A DNA stretch of 64,000 nucleotides, taken from the NCBI RefSeq assembly GCF_041242975.1, contig NZ_CP162488.1, forward strand, positions 4,330,001 to 4,394,000. The letters are read 5' to 3'. The notes beneath the pieces were generated by a model. It worked only from the letters and a program-made list of their open reading frames with translations, did not search any database and was not told the origin of the DNA. Numbering within the stretch: position 1 is the first letter of the stretch; each line of letters opens with the position of its first letter. Shown piece after piece: positions 42,113 to 51,231 of the stretch. The position numbers and the translations under genes were made by a program. This stretch comes from Xanthomonas sp. DAR 35659 (GTDB lineage Bacteria > Pseudomonadota > Gammaproteobacteria > Xanthomonadales > Xanthomonadaceae).

Positions 42113-43827
42113 GCCACCACCTCTGCTTCGTTGCGGGGACGTTCGAGGTAGCGCGCGCGCTTCTTGCTGCGGATGCGCTGCAGGTCCAGCTCGATCAGGC
42201 CGTCGACGGCGTCGTTGAACGCGGGATCCACGCCGAAGGCGAGGAAGCGCGCGCCGCCGGGCTCGCACAGATCGGTGTACTGCTTGTAGAGCATCGGCAC
42301 CGCCGCGCCCAGCGCGTCGAGGTTGCCCTTGAGCACCTTGAAGGCGGTGTCGGCGTCCAGCTCGTCGAACGCCGGCGGCGCCTCCGGATAAGGGAACGGC
42401 CGCGCCGAGGCCGCTTCGCCGCTGGCGTCGCCGAAGTAGCGGGCGTAGTAGGCGACGATCTGCTCGCGCGCTTCATACGGCAGCGCGGCGCTGATCGACA
42501 CCGCGCCGAACAGATAATGCACCTGCGGGTGGTCGCGCAAATAGGCGCCGATGCCCTGCCACAGGTAGTCGATGCTGCGGCTGCCCCAGTAATCCGGGAC
42601 CACGAAGCTGCGGCCCAGTTCCATGCCGGCGGCGATGCGCGGCAGCATGGCCTCGCCGTAGCGGAACAGGGCGGCGGTGTAGAAGCCGGCCAGGCCGCGC
42701 TCGGCCAGCACCGGCGCGCCGCGCGCGACCCGGTAGGCGCCGACCACGCGCGTGGCGGCGCCGTCCCACAGCACGATGTGCTCGTACCAGGTGTCGTAGT
42801 CGTCCAGGTCCAGGCGCCGACCGGTGCCCTCGCCCACCGCGCGGAAGGTCAGCTCGCGCAGACGGCCGATCTCGCGCAGCAGCGCCGAGCCGGCGCGCAG
42901 CCGGCCGACGCGGATCTGCTTGCCGTCCAGGGTGTGGCCGAGGCTGCGCAACGCCGCCACTTCCATCGCCAGTTGCGCCGGCTCCTCGGCGGCGACCAGC
43001 GCCTCCTCGCTCGGCGCGGCCTGCCCGCCACTGCGGCCCAGCGCGTACAGCTCGCTGCGCAGGCGCCGCATCAGTTCGGTTTCGGGCAGGTCCTGCGGCA
43101 AGGCCCGGGCACGGCCCAGGCTGAGCGCGATGCGGCGCTCGCGGCGGGCGAACATCTCCCGCGCCAGCAGCGCGGTGCCGGCCGGCTTGAACAGCGCCGA
43201 GGCGCCATAGAACAGTGCCGAGTTGCGCGCGTGGATGCGCACCGGCAGCACCGGCGCGGCGGTGCGCAGGGCGAAGCGCAGGAAGCCGCGGCGCCAGCGC
43301 CCGTCGGCGACGCCGCCCCAGCCCAGCCGCGAGACCTCGCCGGCCGGGAACACGATCACGCATTGCTCCTGCGCCAGCGCCTGCTCGATCGCCCGCACGC
43401 TGGCCGGCGACGGCGCGCCGCCGAGGATGCGCACCGGCAGCAGCAGCTCGCGCAGCCCTTCCAGCGCCCACAGGAAATCGTTGGCGACGATCTTCACGTC
43501 GCGCCGCACCTGGCCGACGCAGTCCAGCAGCGCCAGCGCGTCCAGCGCGCCGGAGGGGTGGTTGGCGACGATCAGCAGGCGCCCGCGCGCCGGGATGCAC
43601 TCGGCCGGGGTCGGCCCGACCACGTAGCGGGCCTGCAGGAAATCCAATCCGGCCTGGACCAGGGCGAACCCGCGGAGGTCGCGATTGGCCTCCAGGAACG
43701 CGTCCAGCGCGTCCAGTCCCGACCATTTTTGCAGGCCGCGCAGCAACGGCCGGACCAGCCGCGAGCGGCGTCCGGCAAACCAGTGCGGGTAGCGGTCCTG
43801 AAGACGGCGTTCGAGTGCGAGCACGGC
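42109..43827 (-). CDS. two-domain acyltransferase: PlsC-like O-acyltransferase plus GNAT/OlsB-like N-acyltransferase (OlsF-like)
   Basis: 572 residues. GTG 43827 follows AAGGGGA; the frame is open to 43884 without a ribosome binding site. The N-terminal half has the glycerolipid acyltransferase motifs (LIVANHPSGALDALALLDCV with N-H-x4-D, VIVFPAGEVSRLGWGG). The C-terminal half is a hemolysin/OlsB-type GNAT domain (LREIGRLRELTFRAVGEGTG, DYDTWYEHIVLWDGAATRVV, ELGRSFVVPDYWGSRSIDYL). This order matches OlsF of Serratia, a bifunctional ornithine-lipid synthase, where the GNAT domain N-acylates ornithine and the PlsC domain adds the second chain. Substrate assignment is inference. It overlaps the LpxH-like gene downstream. 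Confidence 0.85.
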   Translation of the reverse strand, partial: AVLALERRLQDRYPHWFAGRRSRLVRPLLRGLQKWSGLDALDAFLEANRDLRGFALVQAGLDFLQARYVVGPTPAECIPARGRLLIVANHPSGALDALALLDCVGQVRRDVKIVANDFLWALEGLRELLLPVRILGGAPSPASVRAIEQALAQEQCVIVFPAGEVSRLGWGGVADGRWRRGFLRFALRTAAPVLPVRIHARNSALFYGASALFKPAGTALLAREMFARRERRIALSLGRARALPQDLPETELMRRLRSELYALGRSGGQAAPSEEALVAAEEPAQLAMEVAALRSLGHTLDGKQIRVGRLRAGSALLREIGRLRELTFRAVGEGTGRRLDLDDYDTWYEHIVLWDGAATRVVGAYRVARGAPVLAERGLAGFYTAALFRYGEAMLPRIAAGMELGRSFVVPDYWGSRSIDYLWQGIGAYLRDHPQVHYLFGAVSISAALPYEAREQIVAYYARYFGDASGEAASARPFPYPEAPPAFDELDADTAFKVLKGNLDALGAAVPMLYKQYTDLCEPGGARFLAFGVDPAFNDAVDGLIELDLQRIRSKKRARYLERPRNEAEVVA

Positions 43828-44029
43828 AAGTCCCCTTGCTGACTGCGCACAGCTTCGGCCGTGGCGGCGACACCGATCTTGCAATATGGCTACGGCAACA
43901 TGACGGCCACCGCCGCGCCGGCTGACCGGTTAACCTTGCCCAACGCGGCGACGGGCACAATGCACGGCGCCGCGCGCCCGTGTATCATGCGCGTCCATCT
44001 TTTCATCCGAATACAAGGATATAGCCGCG

Positions 44030-45241
44030 ATGTCCAGCTATCTCTTCACCTCCGAGTCGGTCTCCGAAGGCCACCCGGACAAGATCGCCGATCAGATCTC
44101 CGATGCCGTGCTCGACGCGATCCTGGCCCAGGACAAGCGCGCGCGCGTGGCCTGCGAAACGCTGGTCAAGACCGGCGTGGCGATCGTCGCCGGCGAGATC
44201 ACCACCAGCGCCTGGATCGACCTGGAAGCGCTGACCCGCAAGGTGATCCTGGACATCGGCTACAACAGCTCCGACGTCGGCTTCGACGGCGAAACCTGCG
44301 GCGTGCTGAATCTGATCGGCAAGCAGTCGCCGGACATCAACCAGGGCGTGGACCGCAAGAAGCCGGAAGAACAGGGCGCCGGCGACCAGGGCCTGATGTT
44401 CGGCTACGCCACCCGCGAGACCGACAGCTTCATGCCGGCCGCCATCCACCTGTCGCACCGCCTGGTCGAACAGCAGGCCAAGGTGCGCAAGAAGAAGAAC
44501 TCGCCGCTGGCGTGGCTGCGCCCGGACGCCAAGAGCCAGGTCACCCTGCGCTACGAAGACGGCGTGGCGACCGCGATCGACGCGGTGGTGCTGTCCACCC
44601 AGCACGATCCGGACATCAAGCAGAAGCACCTGGTCGAAGCCGTGCGCGAGGAGATCCTCAAGCCGGTGCTGCCGGCCAAGTGGCTGCACAAGGGCACCAA
44701 GTTCCACATCAACCCGACCGGCAAGTTCGTGATCGGCGGGCCGGTGGGCGACTGCGGCCTGACCGGGCGCAAGATCATCGTCGACACCTACGGCGGCTGG
44801 GCGCGCCACGGCGGCGGCGCGTTCTCCGGCAAGGACCCGTCCAAGGTCGACCGTTCGGCCGCCTACGCCGCGCGCTACGTCGCCAAGAACGTCGTCGCCG
44901 CCGGCCTGGCCGACCGTTGCGAAGTGCAGGTCTCCTACGCCATCGGCGTGGCCGAGCCGACCTCGATCTCGGTCACCACCTTCGGTACCGGCAAGATCGC
45001 CGACGACCAGATCGAGAAGCTGATCCGCAAGCACTTCGACCTGCGTCCGTACGGCATCCTGCAGATGCTCGACCTGATCCACCCGATGTACCAGCAGACC
45101 GCCTCGTACGGCCATTTCGGCCGTACCCCGAAGGCCTTCACCTACACCGACGGCACCGGCGCCCAGCACCAGGCCACCGCGTTCTCGTGGGAGAAGACCG
45201 ACCGCGCCGAGGCGCTGCGCGCGGACGCCAAGCTGAAGTAA
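44030..45241 (+). CDS. metK: S-adenosylmethionine synthetase
   Basis: 403 residues preceded by AAGGATAT. Makes SAM from methionine and ATP. All three domain signatures are present: [20 protein letters not shown], the loop [16 protein letters not shown] and [19 protein letters not shown]. The divergent acyltransferase gene starts 203 bases upstream. That gap has no recognisable SAM riboswitch; AT-rich TATCAT at 43981-43986 could be a -10 element. A strong terminator follows, so it is probably monocistronic. ahcY at 58 kb completes the SAM-SAH arm of the methyl cycle. Confidence 0.98.
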   Translation: MSSYLFTSESVSEGHPDKIADQISDAVLDAILAQDKRARVACETLVKTGVAIVAGEITTSAWIDLEALTRKVILDIGYNSSDVGFDGETCGVLNLIGKQSPDINQGVDRKKPEEQGAGDQGLMFGYATRETDSFMPAAIHLSHRLVEQQAKVRKKKNSPLAWLRPDAKSQVTLRYEDGVATAIDAVVLSTQHDPDIKQKHLVEAVREEILKPVLPAKWLHKGTKFHINPTGKFVIGGPVGDCGLTGRKIIVDTYGGWARHGGGAFSGKDPSKVDRSAAYAARYVAKNVVAAGLADRCEVQVSYAIGVAEPTSISVTTFGTGKIADDQIEKLIRKHFDLRPYGILQMLDLIHPMYQQTASYGHFGRTPKAFTYTDGTGAQHQATAFSWEKTDRAEALRADAKLK

Positions 45242-45262
45242 GCCGGGTTCGCCCGCGCTTGC

Positions 45263-45299
45263 ACGAAGAACGGGCCGCACTGCGGCCCGTTCTTCGTTT
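45263..45299 (+). terminator. rho-independent terminator of metK
   Basis: ACGAAGAACGGGCCGCA and TGCGGCCCGTTCTTCGT form a 17-base-pair perfect stem with an almost closed loop, followed by TTT, 21 bases after the metK stop. Confidence 0.92.
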
Positions 45300-45378
45300 G
45301 GGGCATGGAACGTGGCCGGTAGCTGGAGTTGGCGGAGGCCACGCAGCGATGGCATCCCTGCTGCCAGAATGCTTTCGC

Positions 45379-45444
45379 GCAGGAGCGGCTTCAGCCGCGA
45401 TGGGCTTTCATGGGAACGCGCGTCGCGACGGAAGTCGCTCCTAC
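45379..45444. repeat. REP-like inverted repeat pair, degenerate right arm
   Basis: GCAGGAGCGGCTTCAGCCGC opens the left arm, and the right arm GTCGCGACGGAAGTCGCTCC TAC carries several mismatches. The first of two pairs in the gap between metK and the phosphatase gene. Confidence 0.75.
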
Positions 45445-45535
45445 AAGGGCAGTCGTGTCTGTCGGGAGACTGGGAAAGTGAACTGCTGGCGCAGACCGCT
45501 GCGCGGCATGAACCGCCCCACCCCCGAGGACTCCT

Positions 45536-45600
45536 GTAGGAGCGGCTTCAGCCGCGACAGCCTTCCTGGGAACGCCTGTCGCGGCTGAAGCCGCTCCTAC
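45536..45600. repeat. REP-like inverted repeat pair (GTAG family)
   Basis: GTAGGAGCGGCTTCAGCCGC and its exact complement GCGGCTGAAGCCGCTCCTAC flank a 25-base centre. It lies 35 bases past the phosphatase stop and may act as its transcript end. Confidence 0.85.
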
Positions 45601-45634
45601 GAAGGGCAGAAGAGCGGAAAAGCAGCGAGCCGCC

Positions 45635-46888
45635 TCAACCGCGTCGTTGCAGCGCCGCCTGCAGCAGCGACTGGAACTGCGGCAGCGGGCACAGCCCGGT
45701 CCGTGCGTCGCTGCAACCAGGGATCTGCAGGGTTTGCAGCAGCGGCGGGTGGCGCAGGCTCAACGGGGTCAGTGCGCGCAACTGGTCCAGCGACTGCGCC
45801 TGGTAGCGCGCGCGCACGTAGCGCCGGCCGCTACGGGGATCGCGCAGTTGCTCCAGCACCAGCGCGCCGCCCGGGGGCGCGTCGTCGCGGCCGAAGCCGG
45901 GCAGATGGAAGTGCAGGTCGAGCAGGCCGCTAAGTGCGGCGATGTGGGTGTCGCTGGCGACCAGCACGCTCAGCCGCGGTGCGTCGGCGGCGCCCAGCGT
46001 GTCCAGCAGGCGGTGCGCCAGCGGCGCACCGGCGCGCGCGGCCATGTACTGCGGCCGCGCGTAGATCTCGAACAGCAAGGCGTGCAGCCGCGACACGGCG
46101 GCGATGCGTGTCGGCGTCGCGCGGCCCCAGCCGACCTGATCCAGCGGCAGGCCCTCGGCGTATTGCAGGATGAACACCTCGGCGGTGCCCGAGGTCAGGT
46201 CCAGCGGTCCGGGCAAGGCCAGGCTGCGCCCGTTCTCACCCGCGGTCAGCGACGAAGGCATGTGCGCGAAGTCGCAGGTCTCGCTGCAGCCAAGGATCTC
46301 CTGCATGGTCCGCAGTTCGCGCGCATACGGCGCCAGCACCGCGCCCGGGCCGCCGGTCTGGCGCTGGATCGATGCCACCGCGGCGGCGGCATCGAAGTCC
46401 ACCGCACCGGCTTCCACCGGGCGGAACAGCGGGTCGTCGCTGCCCTCGGGCTGGTGGCCGGCCTGCAGATGGCAGCCGGGCGCCAGCGTGTCGGCAAGCA
46501 CCTGCGCGCTGACGATGGTGCGCTGGTCGGTGTTGGCGTAGATGCTGACCGTGCCGTCGGCGGGGCAGCCCTGCGCCGGCAGCACGCCGTCGCGCTGCAG
46601 CCATTGCCGCGTGTAGTCGCCGCTGCGCTCCACCGCGGTGCGGCCGTGCGCGGTGAGCAGGCTCGGCGGCGTGTCCCACACCGGCCAGGGCTGCGGCGCC
46701 AAGGCGGCGGCTGCGGCCTCGCCCGGCAATGGCGCGCGCACACCGTGGCGGAACAGAATCCAGACCTTTTCCACCTGCAACGCGGGCGCGGCCTTGGGCG
46801 CCGGCCGCGCCTGCGCGCCCAATGCGGCAACCAGCAGCACGACCCACAGCATCCAACGCGTACCTGTTTTCATCATCGTCCCCAACAT
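45635..46888 (-). CDS. periplasmic histidine acid phosphatase, phytase-like
   Basis: 417 residues from MLGTMMKTGTRWM; the internal ATGs at 46876 and 46873 are alternatives. A signal peptide (WMLWVVLLVAALGAQA) precedes the catalytic WILFRHGVRAPLPG, whose His is phosphorylated during turnover. The second active-site motif reads VASDTHIAALSG where E. coli AppA and Agp have GHD(T/S)N; the proton-donor Asp is kept but the preceding His is replaced by Ser. Several Cys pairs suggest disulfides. It is the third gene after a TonB receptor and a PI-PLC-like gene. The set suggests scavenging of phosphate from phytate or phosphoinositides. Confidence 0.88.
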   Translation of the reverse strand: MLGTMMKTGTRWMLWVVLLVAALGAQARPAPKAAPALQVEKVWILFRHGVRAPLPGEAAAAALAPQPWPVWDTPPSLLTAHGRTAVERSGDYTRQWLQRDGVLPAQGCPADGTVSIYANTDQRTIVSAQVLADTLAPGCHLQAGHQPEGSDDPLFRPVEAGAVDFDAAAAVASIQRQTGGPGAVLAPYARELRTMQEILGCSETCDFAHMPSSLTAGENGRSLALPGPLDLTSGTAEVFILQYAEGLPLDQVGWGRATPTRIAAVSRLHALLFEIYARPQYMAARAGAPLAHRLLDTLGAADAPRLSVLVASDTHIAALSGLLDLHFHLPGFGRDDAPPGGALVLEQLRDPRSGRRYVRARYQAQSLDQLRALTPLSLRHPPLLQTLQIPGCSDARTGLCPLPQFQSLLQAALQRRG

Positions 46889-46896
46889 GGAAAGTC

Positions 46897-48012
46897 TCAC
46901 GGTGCGGTCGTGCCGCACGCGGCCGTGACCGGGTCGCAGCGCAGCCCCGTGGCGATGCCGAGCCAGTAGCGCAGCCGCTGCGGATCCGGCGCGCCGGCGT
47001 AGTAATCGGTGCTGATCCATTGTGCGCCGGCCTCCAGTGCCGCCTGCGCGCGGTGGCGGTCATGCGCGCGCGCCTCGCGGCCGTCGGCGTCGGCACGGGT
47101 GCGCACCACGAACCCCTGCGCGACCAGCGCGCGGATCCGCGGCGCCTGCGCCAGCGGATCCTCGATCGACAGCACCGCGGCCTCCGGCTGGTCCGGCGCG
47201 TACCAGCCGAACATCATGCGGCCACGCAGCGATGGATGCTCCTGCCGATACAGCGCCTCGTGCCGCGGATTGCCATCGAGCACGAACAGCAGGCGGCCAC
47301 GCGCCTGCGCCACGCGCGGCCAGGCATGCGCCAGCACCGCCTCGCGCAGCGTTGGCGCATCGCCGCGCACGTCGTCGGGCACGATCAGGCGCGCGCGTCC
47401 GACGACCGCGACGATGTCGCGGTCCAGCGTGTCCAGGTCGTTGGCGTCGAAAGCGGCACGGTGCGGCCACAGGCCCGGCACTGGATCGAAATCCACCGCG
47501 TTGACCAGCACCACCAGCGGCGTGTGCCGCGGGTGCGCGCGCGACCAGGCGGCGAGGACCGCCAGGCAGTCGCGAAAGCGCAGGCAATGGCTGGCGTAGT
47601 CCAGGCCCGGCTGGTGCAGGACCTTGGCGCCGGGTGCCTGCATGCGGGCCCGGGTCGTTGCATCGGCCCGCGCATAAGGCGCGGCGTACAGGCCGCCGTG
47701 CGGATCGGCGGCCACGTCGAGTTCGAGTTGCCGCAGCCCCAACGCGAGTTGCGCCTGCAGCGATGGATGGCCATAGGCCAGTGCCGGCCATTCGGCGGCA
47801 TCGTGCGCCTGCAGGCGCCGCCGCACCTGCGCGGTCGGCACCGGGCGATAGCTGTTGTGCGAACCGAGCAATTGCACCTGATCCAGGCGCAGGTCGTCGA
47901 TCGGCACCGTCACCGGTGCCTCTGTCGCCCTCGCCTCTCCCGGCAGGCCGATCAGCGCCAGCCAGGCGAGCAGTGGCGCGATGCCCACAACGCGCCACCC
48001 ACCGCGCGACAC
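46897..48012 (-). CDS. Ca2+-dependent phosphoinositide-specific phospholipase C-like protein, secreted
   Basis: 371 residues. No ATG fits, so GTG 48012 is chosen because it opens a signal peptide (RVVGIAPLLAWLALIGLPGE to ARA); GTG 47988 is the alternative. The PI-PLC-like fold is seen in VQLLGSHNSYRPVP (first catalytic His), LRQLELDVAADPHGG (metal-ligand Glu and Asp), HTPLVVLVNAVDFDP and QWISTDYYAGAPDPQRL. The family (PF16670-type) cleaves phosphoinositide or related phosphodiester headgroups. It is placed between a TonB receptor gene, whose stop is 47 bases upstream, and the phosphatase gene eight bases downstream. Confidence 0.85.
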   Translation of the reverse strand: MSRGGWRVVGIAPLLAWLALIGLPGEARATEAPVTVPIDDLRLDQVQLLGSHNSYRPVPTAQVRRRLQAHDAAEWPALAYGHPSLQAQLALGLRQLELDVAADPHGGLYAAPYARADATTRARMQAPGAKVLHQPGLDYASHCLRFRDCLAVLAAWSRAHPRHTPLVVLVNAVDFDPVPGLWPHRAAFDANDLDTLDRDIVAVVGRARLIVPDDVRGDAPTLREAVLAHAWPRVAQARGRLLFVLDGNPRHEALYRQEHPSLRGRMMFGWYAPDQPEAAVLSIEDPLAQAPRIRALVAQGFVVRTRADADGREARAHDRHRAQAALEAGAQWISTDYYAGAPDPQRLRYWLGIATGLRCDPVTAACGTTAP

Positions 48013-48059
48013 GAGGCCGCGCGGCGGACGGCGACGCCTGGTATGCGCCGATGCCCGGT

Positions 48060-50843
48060 TCAGAACGTGTACTTCACGTTCAACAGCGCGGTGCGGCCGG
48101 CATCGACGATGTCGGAGATCGCAGTGCTGTTGTGGCCCACGTGCGCCCAGTAGCTCAGGCGGTTGGTGAGGTTGGCCACCGACAGGTCGGCGCGCAGGCG
48201 CGCGTTGAAGGTGTAGCCCACGTGCAGGTCCACGCGGGTGATCGGCTTGACCCACAGGTCGTCCCAGGTCGCGCCGCGGTTGTAGTAGTCGTACACCGAG
48301 ACGTATTCGCCGGAATAGTGATAGGCCAGGTTCACCGACAGCGGGCCCTTCTCGTAGAACAGTTCGGCGTTGGCCATCAGGTCCGGCGCGTTCTGGATGC
48401 GCTCGTCGTGGAAGCCGTCCATGCCCAGGTCGACGCGGGTGGTCTGGCGGGTGAGGTTGGCGCCGATGCCGAAGCCGTCCAGCGGTGCCGGCAGGCCCTG
48501 CAGGGTCTGCCGTACCGTGGCTTCCACGCCGAGCACCTTGCCGTCGCCGCCGTTCTGCGGACGCACGTAGCGCACGTTGCCGGTGCCGGCGCTGCTGCCG
48601 GCGTTGGCCGGATCCGAGCCGCTCTCGTAGATGTAGTCGGTCAGGCGCTTGTAGTAGCCGGCCAGCATGGCGTGGCCGCCATGGCCGTTGTCCCACTCGC
48701 CGGACAGATCGACGTTGAGCGACTTGATCGGCTTCAGGTCCGGGTTGCCCTCGGTGATGACCGTGGTGCCGTCGCTGGAGACGTCGTAGTTGGCGCCGCC
48801 GCCGAGCTGCACCAGCGCCGGCCGGGTGTAGCTGGTCCACACCGAGGCGCGGTACACCGAGTTGCCGGCGCCCGGGCGGTAGTTCAGGAACACGCTCGGC
48901 AGCGGCATGTCGTAGCGGGTGCGGTTGCTGCTGAAAAAGCCGGGCAGCTCGTTGCCGCTGGCGTCTTCGGGCATGGTCCAGAAGGTGTTGCGGATGCTGG
49001 TGTGCTCGAAGCGCACGCCCGGGATCACTTCCAGGTCGCCGCTGCGGAACGTGGCCATCGCATACGCCGAGGTCACCGCTTCGTCGCCGCGCATGGTCGC
49101 GCAGTTCTGGTTGTTGATCGCCAGGCTGCCGCAGGTGTCGAAGCTGGCCGCGGTCAGGTGCTGAGCGATCATCGCCTTCAGCCCGCCGTTGCTGAGCTTA
49201 ACCGTCGGCCACGCGTACTTGCCCGGGTAGACCGAATCGTACTGGCCGACCACCAAGCCGGTGTCGCGCAGCAGGGTGCCTTCGGTGAACTTGCTGTTGG
49301 TCCAGTCGCGCGAGGTGAAGTCGCGGGAGCTGTCGACGTACTTCACGCCGAACTGGATGTTGCTCAGCGCGCCTTGGTCGAGGTCGTAGCGCACGTCGAA
49401 CTTGGCGCCGCCCTTGGTCTGGCCGCTGTAGGACTTGGTCAACTGGCCGTAGCGGCGCGCGTACAGGCCGCCGATGTCGCTGGCCTGGGCCTGGATCGCC
49501 GGGGTCAGCAGCGGCTTGGGGAAGCCTTCGCTGTCGTAGCCGGAGAAGGTCGTGGCGCCGTACGGGAACTGGGTGGAGGTGTACTGGTCCACGCGCGCGG
49601 AGATTTCCACGTGGTCCGGGCGATCGTTGTCGCCATAGCTGTAGAACAGGTTCGGCGACAGTGTCCAATTGCCGAGCTGCTTGTCGGCGCCGAACTGGAA
49701 GGTGGCCAGGTCGGCCACTTCCGGGTTGGTTTCGTACCAGTAGCGCACCGCCACGCGGTCGATCCGCGGCTGGTACACGCCGGTGCTGCCGATCTGCACC
49801 AGGCTCACGTTGGCCGGCACCAACTGCGTGTAGCCGGTGTTCTGCTCGGTCTTGGCGTAGGCGTAGGTGGCGCGCGCGTACAACTGCAGGCTCGGGTCGA
49901 CATGCCAGTCGAAGGACACGTTGCCGCCGTAGCGCTTGGTGTCGCCGGCGGAGTAGCCGATGTTGGCGCCGGTGGCCATCAGCAAGTCCTGCGGATCGTA
50001 GCCAGTCGCAGGCTGGCCGCTGGCGGTGGTGCGCGAGAAGTACTTGCCCGACCAGTCGCCGCGCGAGGCGGCGGCGTTGGCCACTTCGCTGTTCACGTAG
50101 TGGCGCTCGTCGTAGTAGGCGCTGGCGTAAACGCCGAACTGGTGGTCTGCGCCGAACTTGGCGTGGAATTCGCCTGCCGCGCCTTCACCCAGGCCGTCGT
50201 CGCCGTAGTCGCGGGCGCGGCTTTCCATGCGCCCGCTGGCGGTGACGCTGCCGCCCGTCGCCTCGCTGTAGTCGAAGCCGCTGGGGGTGCGGTAGTCGAT
50301 GGTGCCGCCGATCGCGTCGCCGTCCATCGCCGCGGTGGAGGTCTTGTTCAACACGATGGTCTGCAGGCCCGACGGCGGCAGCAGGCTCAGCTGCACGCTG
50401 CGGCTGTACGGCAGGCCCTGGGCGACGTTGACGCCATTGATCAGGTTGACGTTGTACTCGGCGTTGAGGCCGCGCACCGAGGCGAACATGCCCTCGCCGC
50501 GCGCGGCGCCGTCGACGCCGCCGAAGTACGACTGCCCGGTGTTCACCACGTTGACGCCGGGCAGCAAGCCCAACGCCTCGGCGATGTTGTGCACGGCGGT
50601 GTACTTCAGGTCGTCGGCGGACAGCACGTTGGCCGTGTTGGTCGCCGCCATCTGCATGTCCGCGGCGTTGTAGCGGGTGGCGGCGACGGTGACCTTGTCC
50701 AGGGTCTTGGCGCTGGCGTCGGACGCGGCGCCGCGCGTGTCCTGCGCATCCTGCGCCTGGGCCAAGGCCATCGGCGCGACACCGAGCAACGCCGCGGCGA
50801 TCGCCCATGACAGGCGTTTGGGAAGATGGATCGAGTGCGACAT
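48060..50843 (-). CDS. TonB-dependent receptor (Xanthomonas/Caulobacter type), probable phytate/inositol-phosphate uptake
   Basis: 927 residues from MSHSIHLPKRLSW, with a signal peptide ending near MALAQA. A TonB-box region DKVTVAATR is followed by the plug (AEALGLLPGVNVVNTGQSYF, SVRGLNAEYNVNLINGVNVA, LNKTSTAAMDGDAIGGTIDY) and a long barrel that ends in ALLNVKYTF with terminal Phe. Its length and plug pattern resemble the TIGR01782-type receptors that are expanded in xanthomonads. Cotranscription with PI-PLC-like and phytase-like genes suggests the substrate is an inositol phosphate, but this is inference. A perfect inverted repeat lies 116 bases upstream. Confidence 0.92.
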   Translation of the reverse strand: MSHSIHLPKRLSWAIAAALLGVAPMALAQAQDAQDTRGAASDASAKTLDKVTVAATRYNAADMQMAATNTANVLSADDLKYTAVHNIAEALGLLPGVNVVNTGQSYFGGVDGAARGEGMFASVRGLNAEYNVNLINGVNVAQGLPYSRSVQLSLLPPSGLQTIVLNKTSTAAMDGDAIGGTIDYRTPSGFDYSEATGGSVTASGRMESRARDYGDDGLGEGAAGEFHAKFGADHQFGVYASAYYDERHYVNSEVANAAASRGDWSGKYFSRTTASGQPATGYDPQDLLMATGANIGYSAGDTKRYGGNVSFDWHVDPSLQLYARATYAYAKTEQNTGYTQLVPANVSLVQIGSTGVYQPRIDRVAVRYWYETNPEVADLATFQFGADKQLGNWTLSPNLFYSYGDNDRPDHVEISARVDQYTSTQFPYGATTFSGYDSEGFPKPLLTPAIQAQASDIGGLYARRYGQLTKSYSGQTKGGAKFDVRYDLDQGALSNIQFGVKYVDSSRDFTSRDWTNSKFTEGTLLRDTGLVVGQYDSVYPGKYAWPTVKLSNGGLKAMIAQHLTAASFDTCGSLAINNQNCATMRGDEAVTSAYAMATFRSGDLEVIPGVRFEHTSIRNTFWTMPEDASGNELPGFFSSNRTRYDMPLPSVFLNYRPGAGNSVYRASVWTSYTRPALVQLGGGANYDVSSDGTTVITEGNPDLKPIKSLNVDLSGEWDNGHGGHAMLAGYYKRLTDYIYESGSDPANAGSSAGTGNVRYVRPQNGGDGKVLGVEATVRQTLQGLPAPLDGFGIGANLTRQTTRVDLGMDGFHDERIQNAPDLMANAELFYEKGPLSVNLAYHYSGEYVSVYDYYNRGATWDDLWVKPITRVDLHVGYTFNARLRADLSVANLTNRLSYWAHVGHNSTAISDIVDAGRTALLNVKYTF

Positions 50844-50958
50844 GGAAAGTCCGGACGGAGGCGCGGCCGACGGAAGGCTCCGCAGGCCGGGCGATGGAGG
50901 GAGAGGCGCCGCGATCGCATTCACGGCGGCGCGCATTGTTGGCGCCGGCCGCTGCAAT

Positions 50959-50980
50959 TTGATGACAACGATGTCATCAA
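50959..50980 (-). promoter_or_regulatory. palindromic operator candidate upstream of the TonB receptor operon
   Basis: TTGATGAC-AACGAT-GTCATCAA has perfect 8-base arms and a 6-base spacer in an AT-richer pocket. Its position 116-137 bases upstream of the start codon fits a regulator site. No regulator gene is adjacent. Confidence 0.65.
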
Positions 50981-51231
50981 GAAGCAAGGCCGCACAATTC
51001 CCTCGGTTTCATGCGCAACTCCGCATGATCGTGATGGCCGGCGGCGTCCGGAGGAGCGCGTCGCGCGGTGAGCAAGGGCGCATGCAGAACGCCACATCGG
51101 CCACCTGCGGCAGGCGCAGGATCACAACGGGGATCTCTGGCGACCTCAGCTACAACAGCGCGCCGCGTTACGGCGACAGCGCGGGCGTCGCGATGCGCGC
51201 AGGCCCAGCCCAGGCCGCGGCGCGCCCCCCG

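Noticed and set aside
43828..44029. SAM riboswitch in the metK leader
   Set aside because: The gap shows no readable SAM-I or SAM-II blocks; only promoter-like AT-rich elements.
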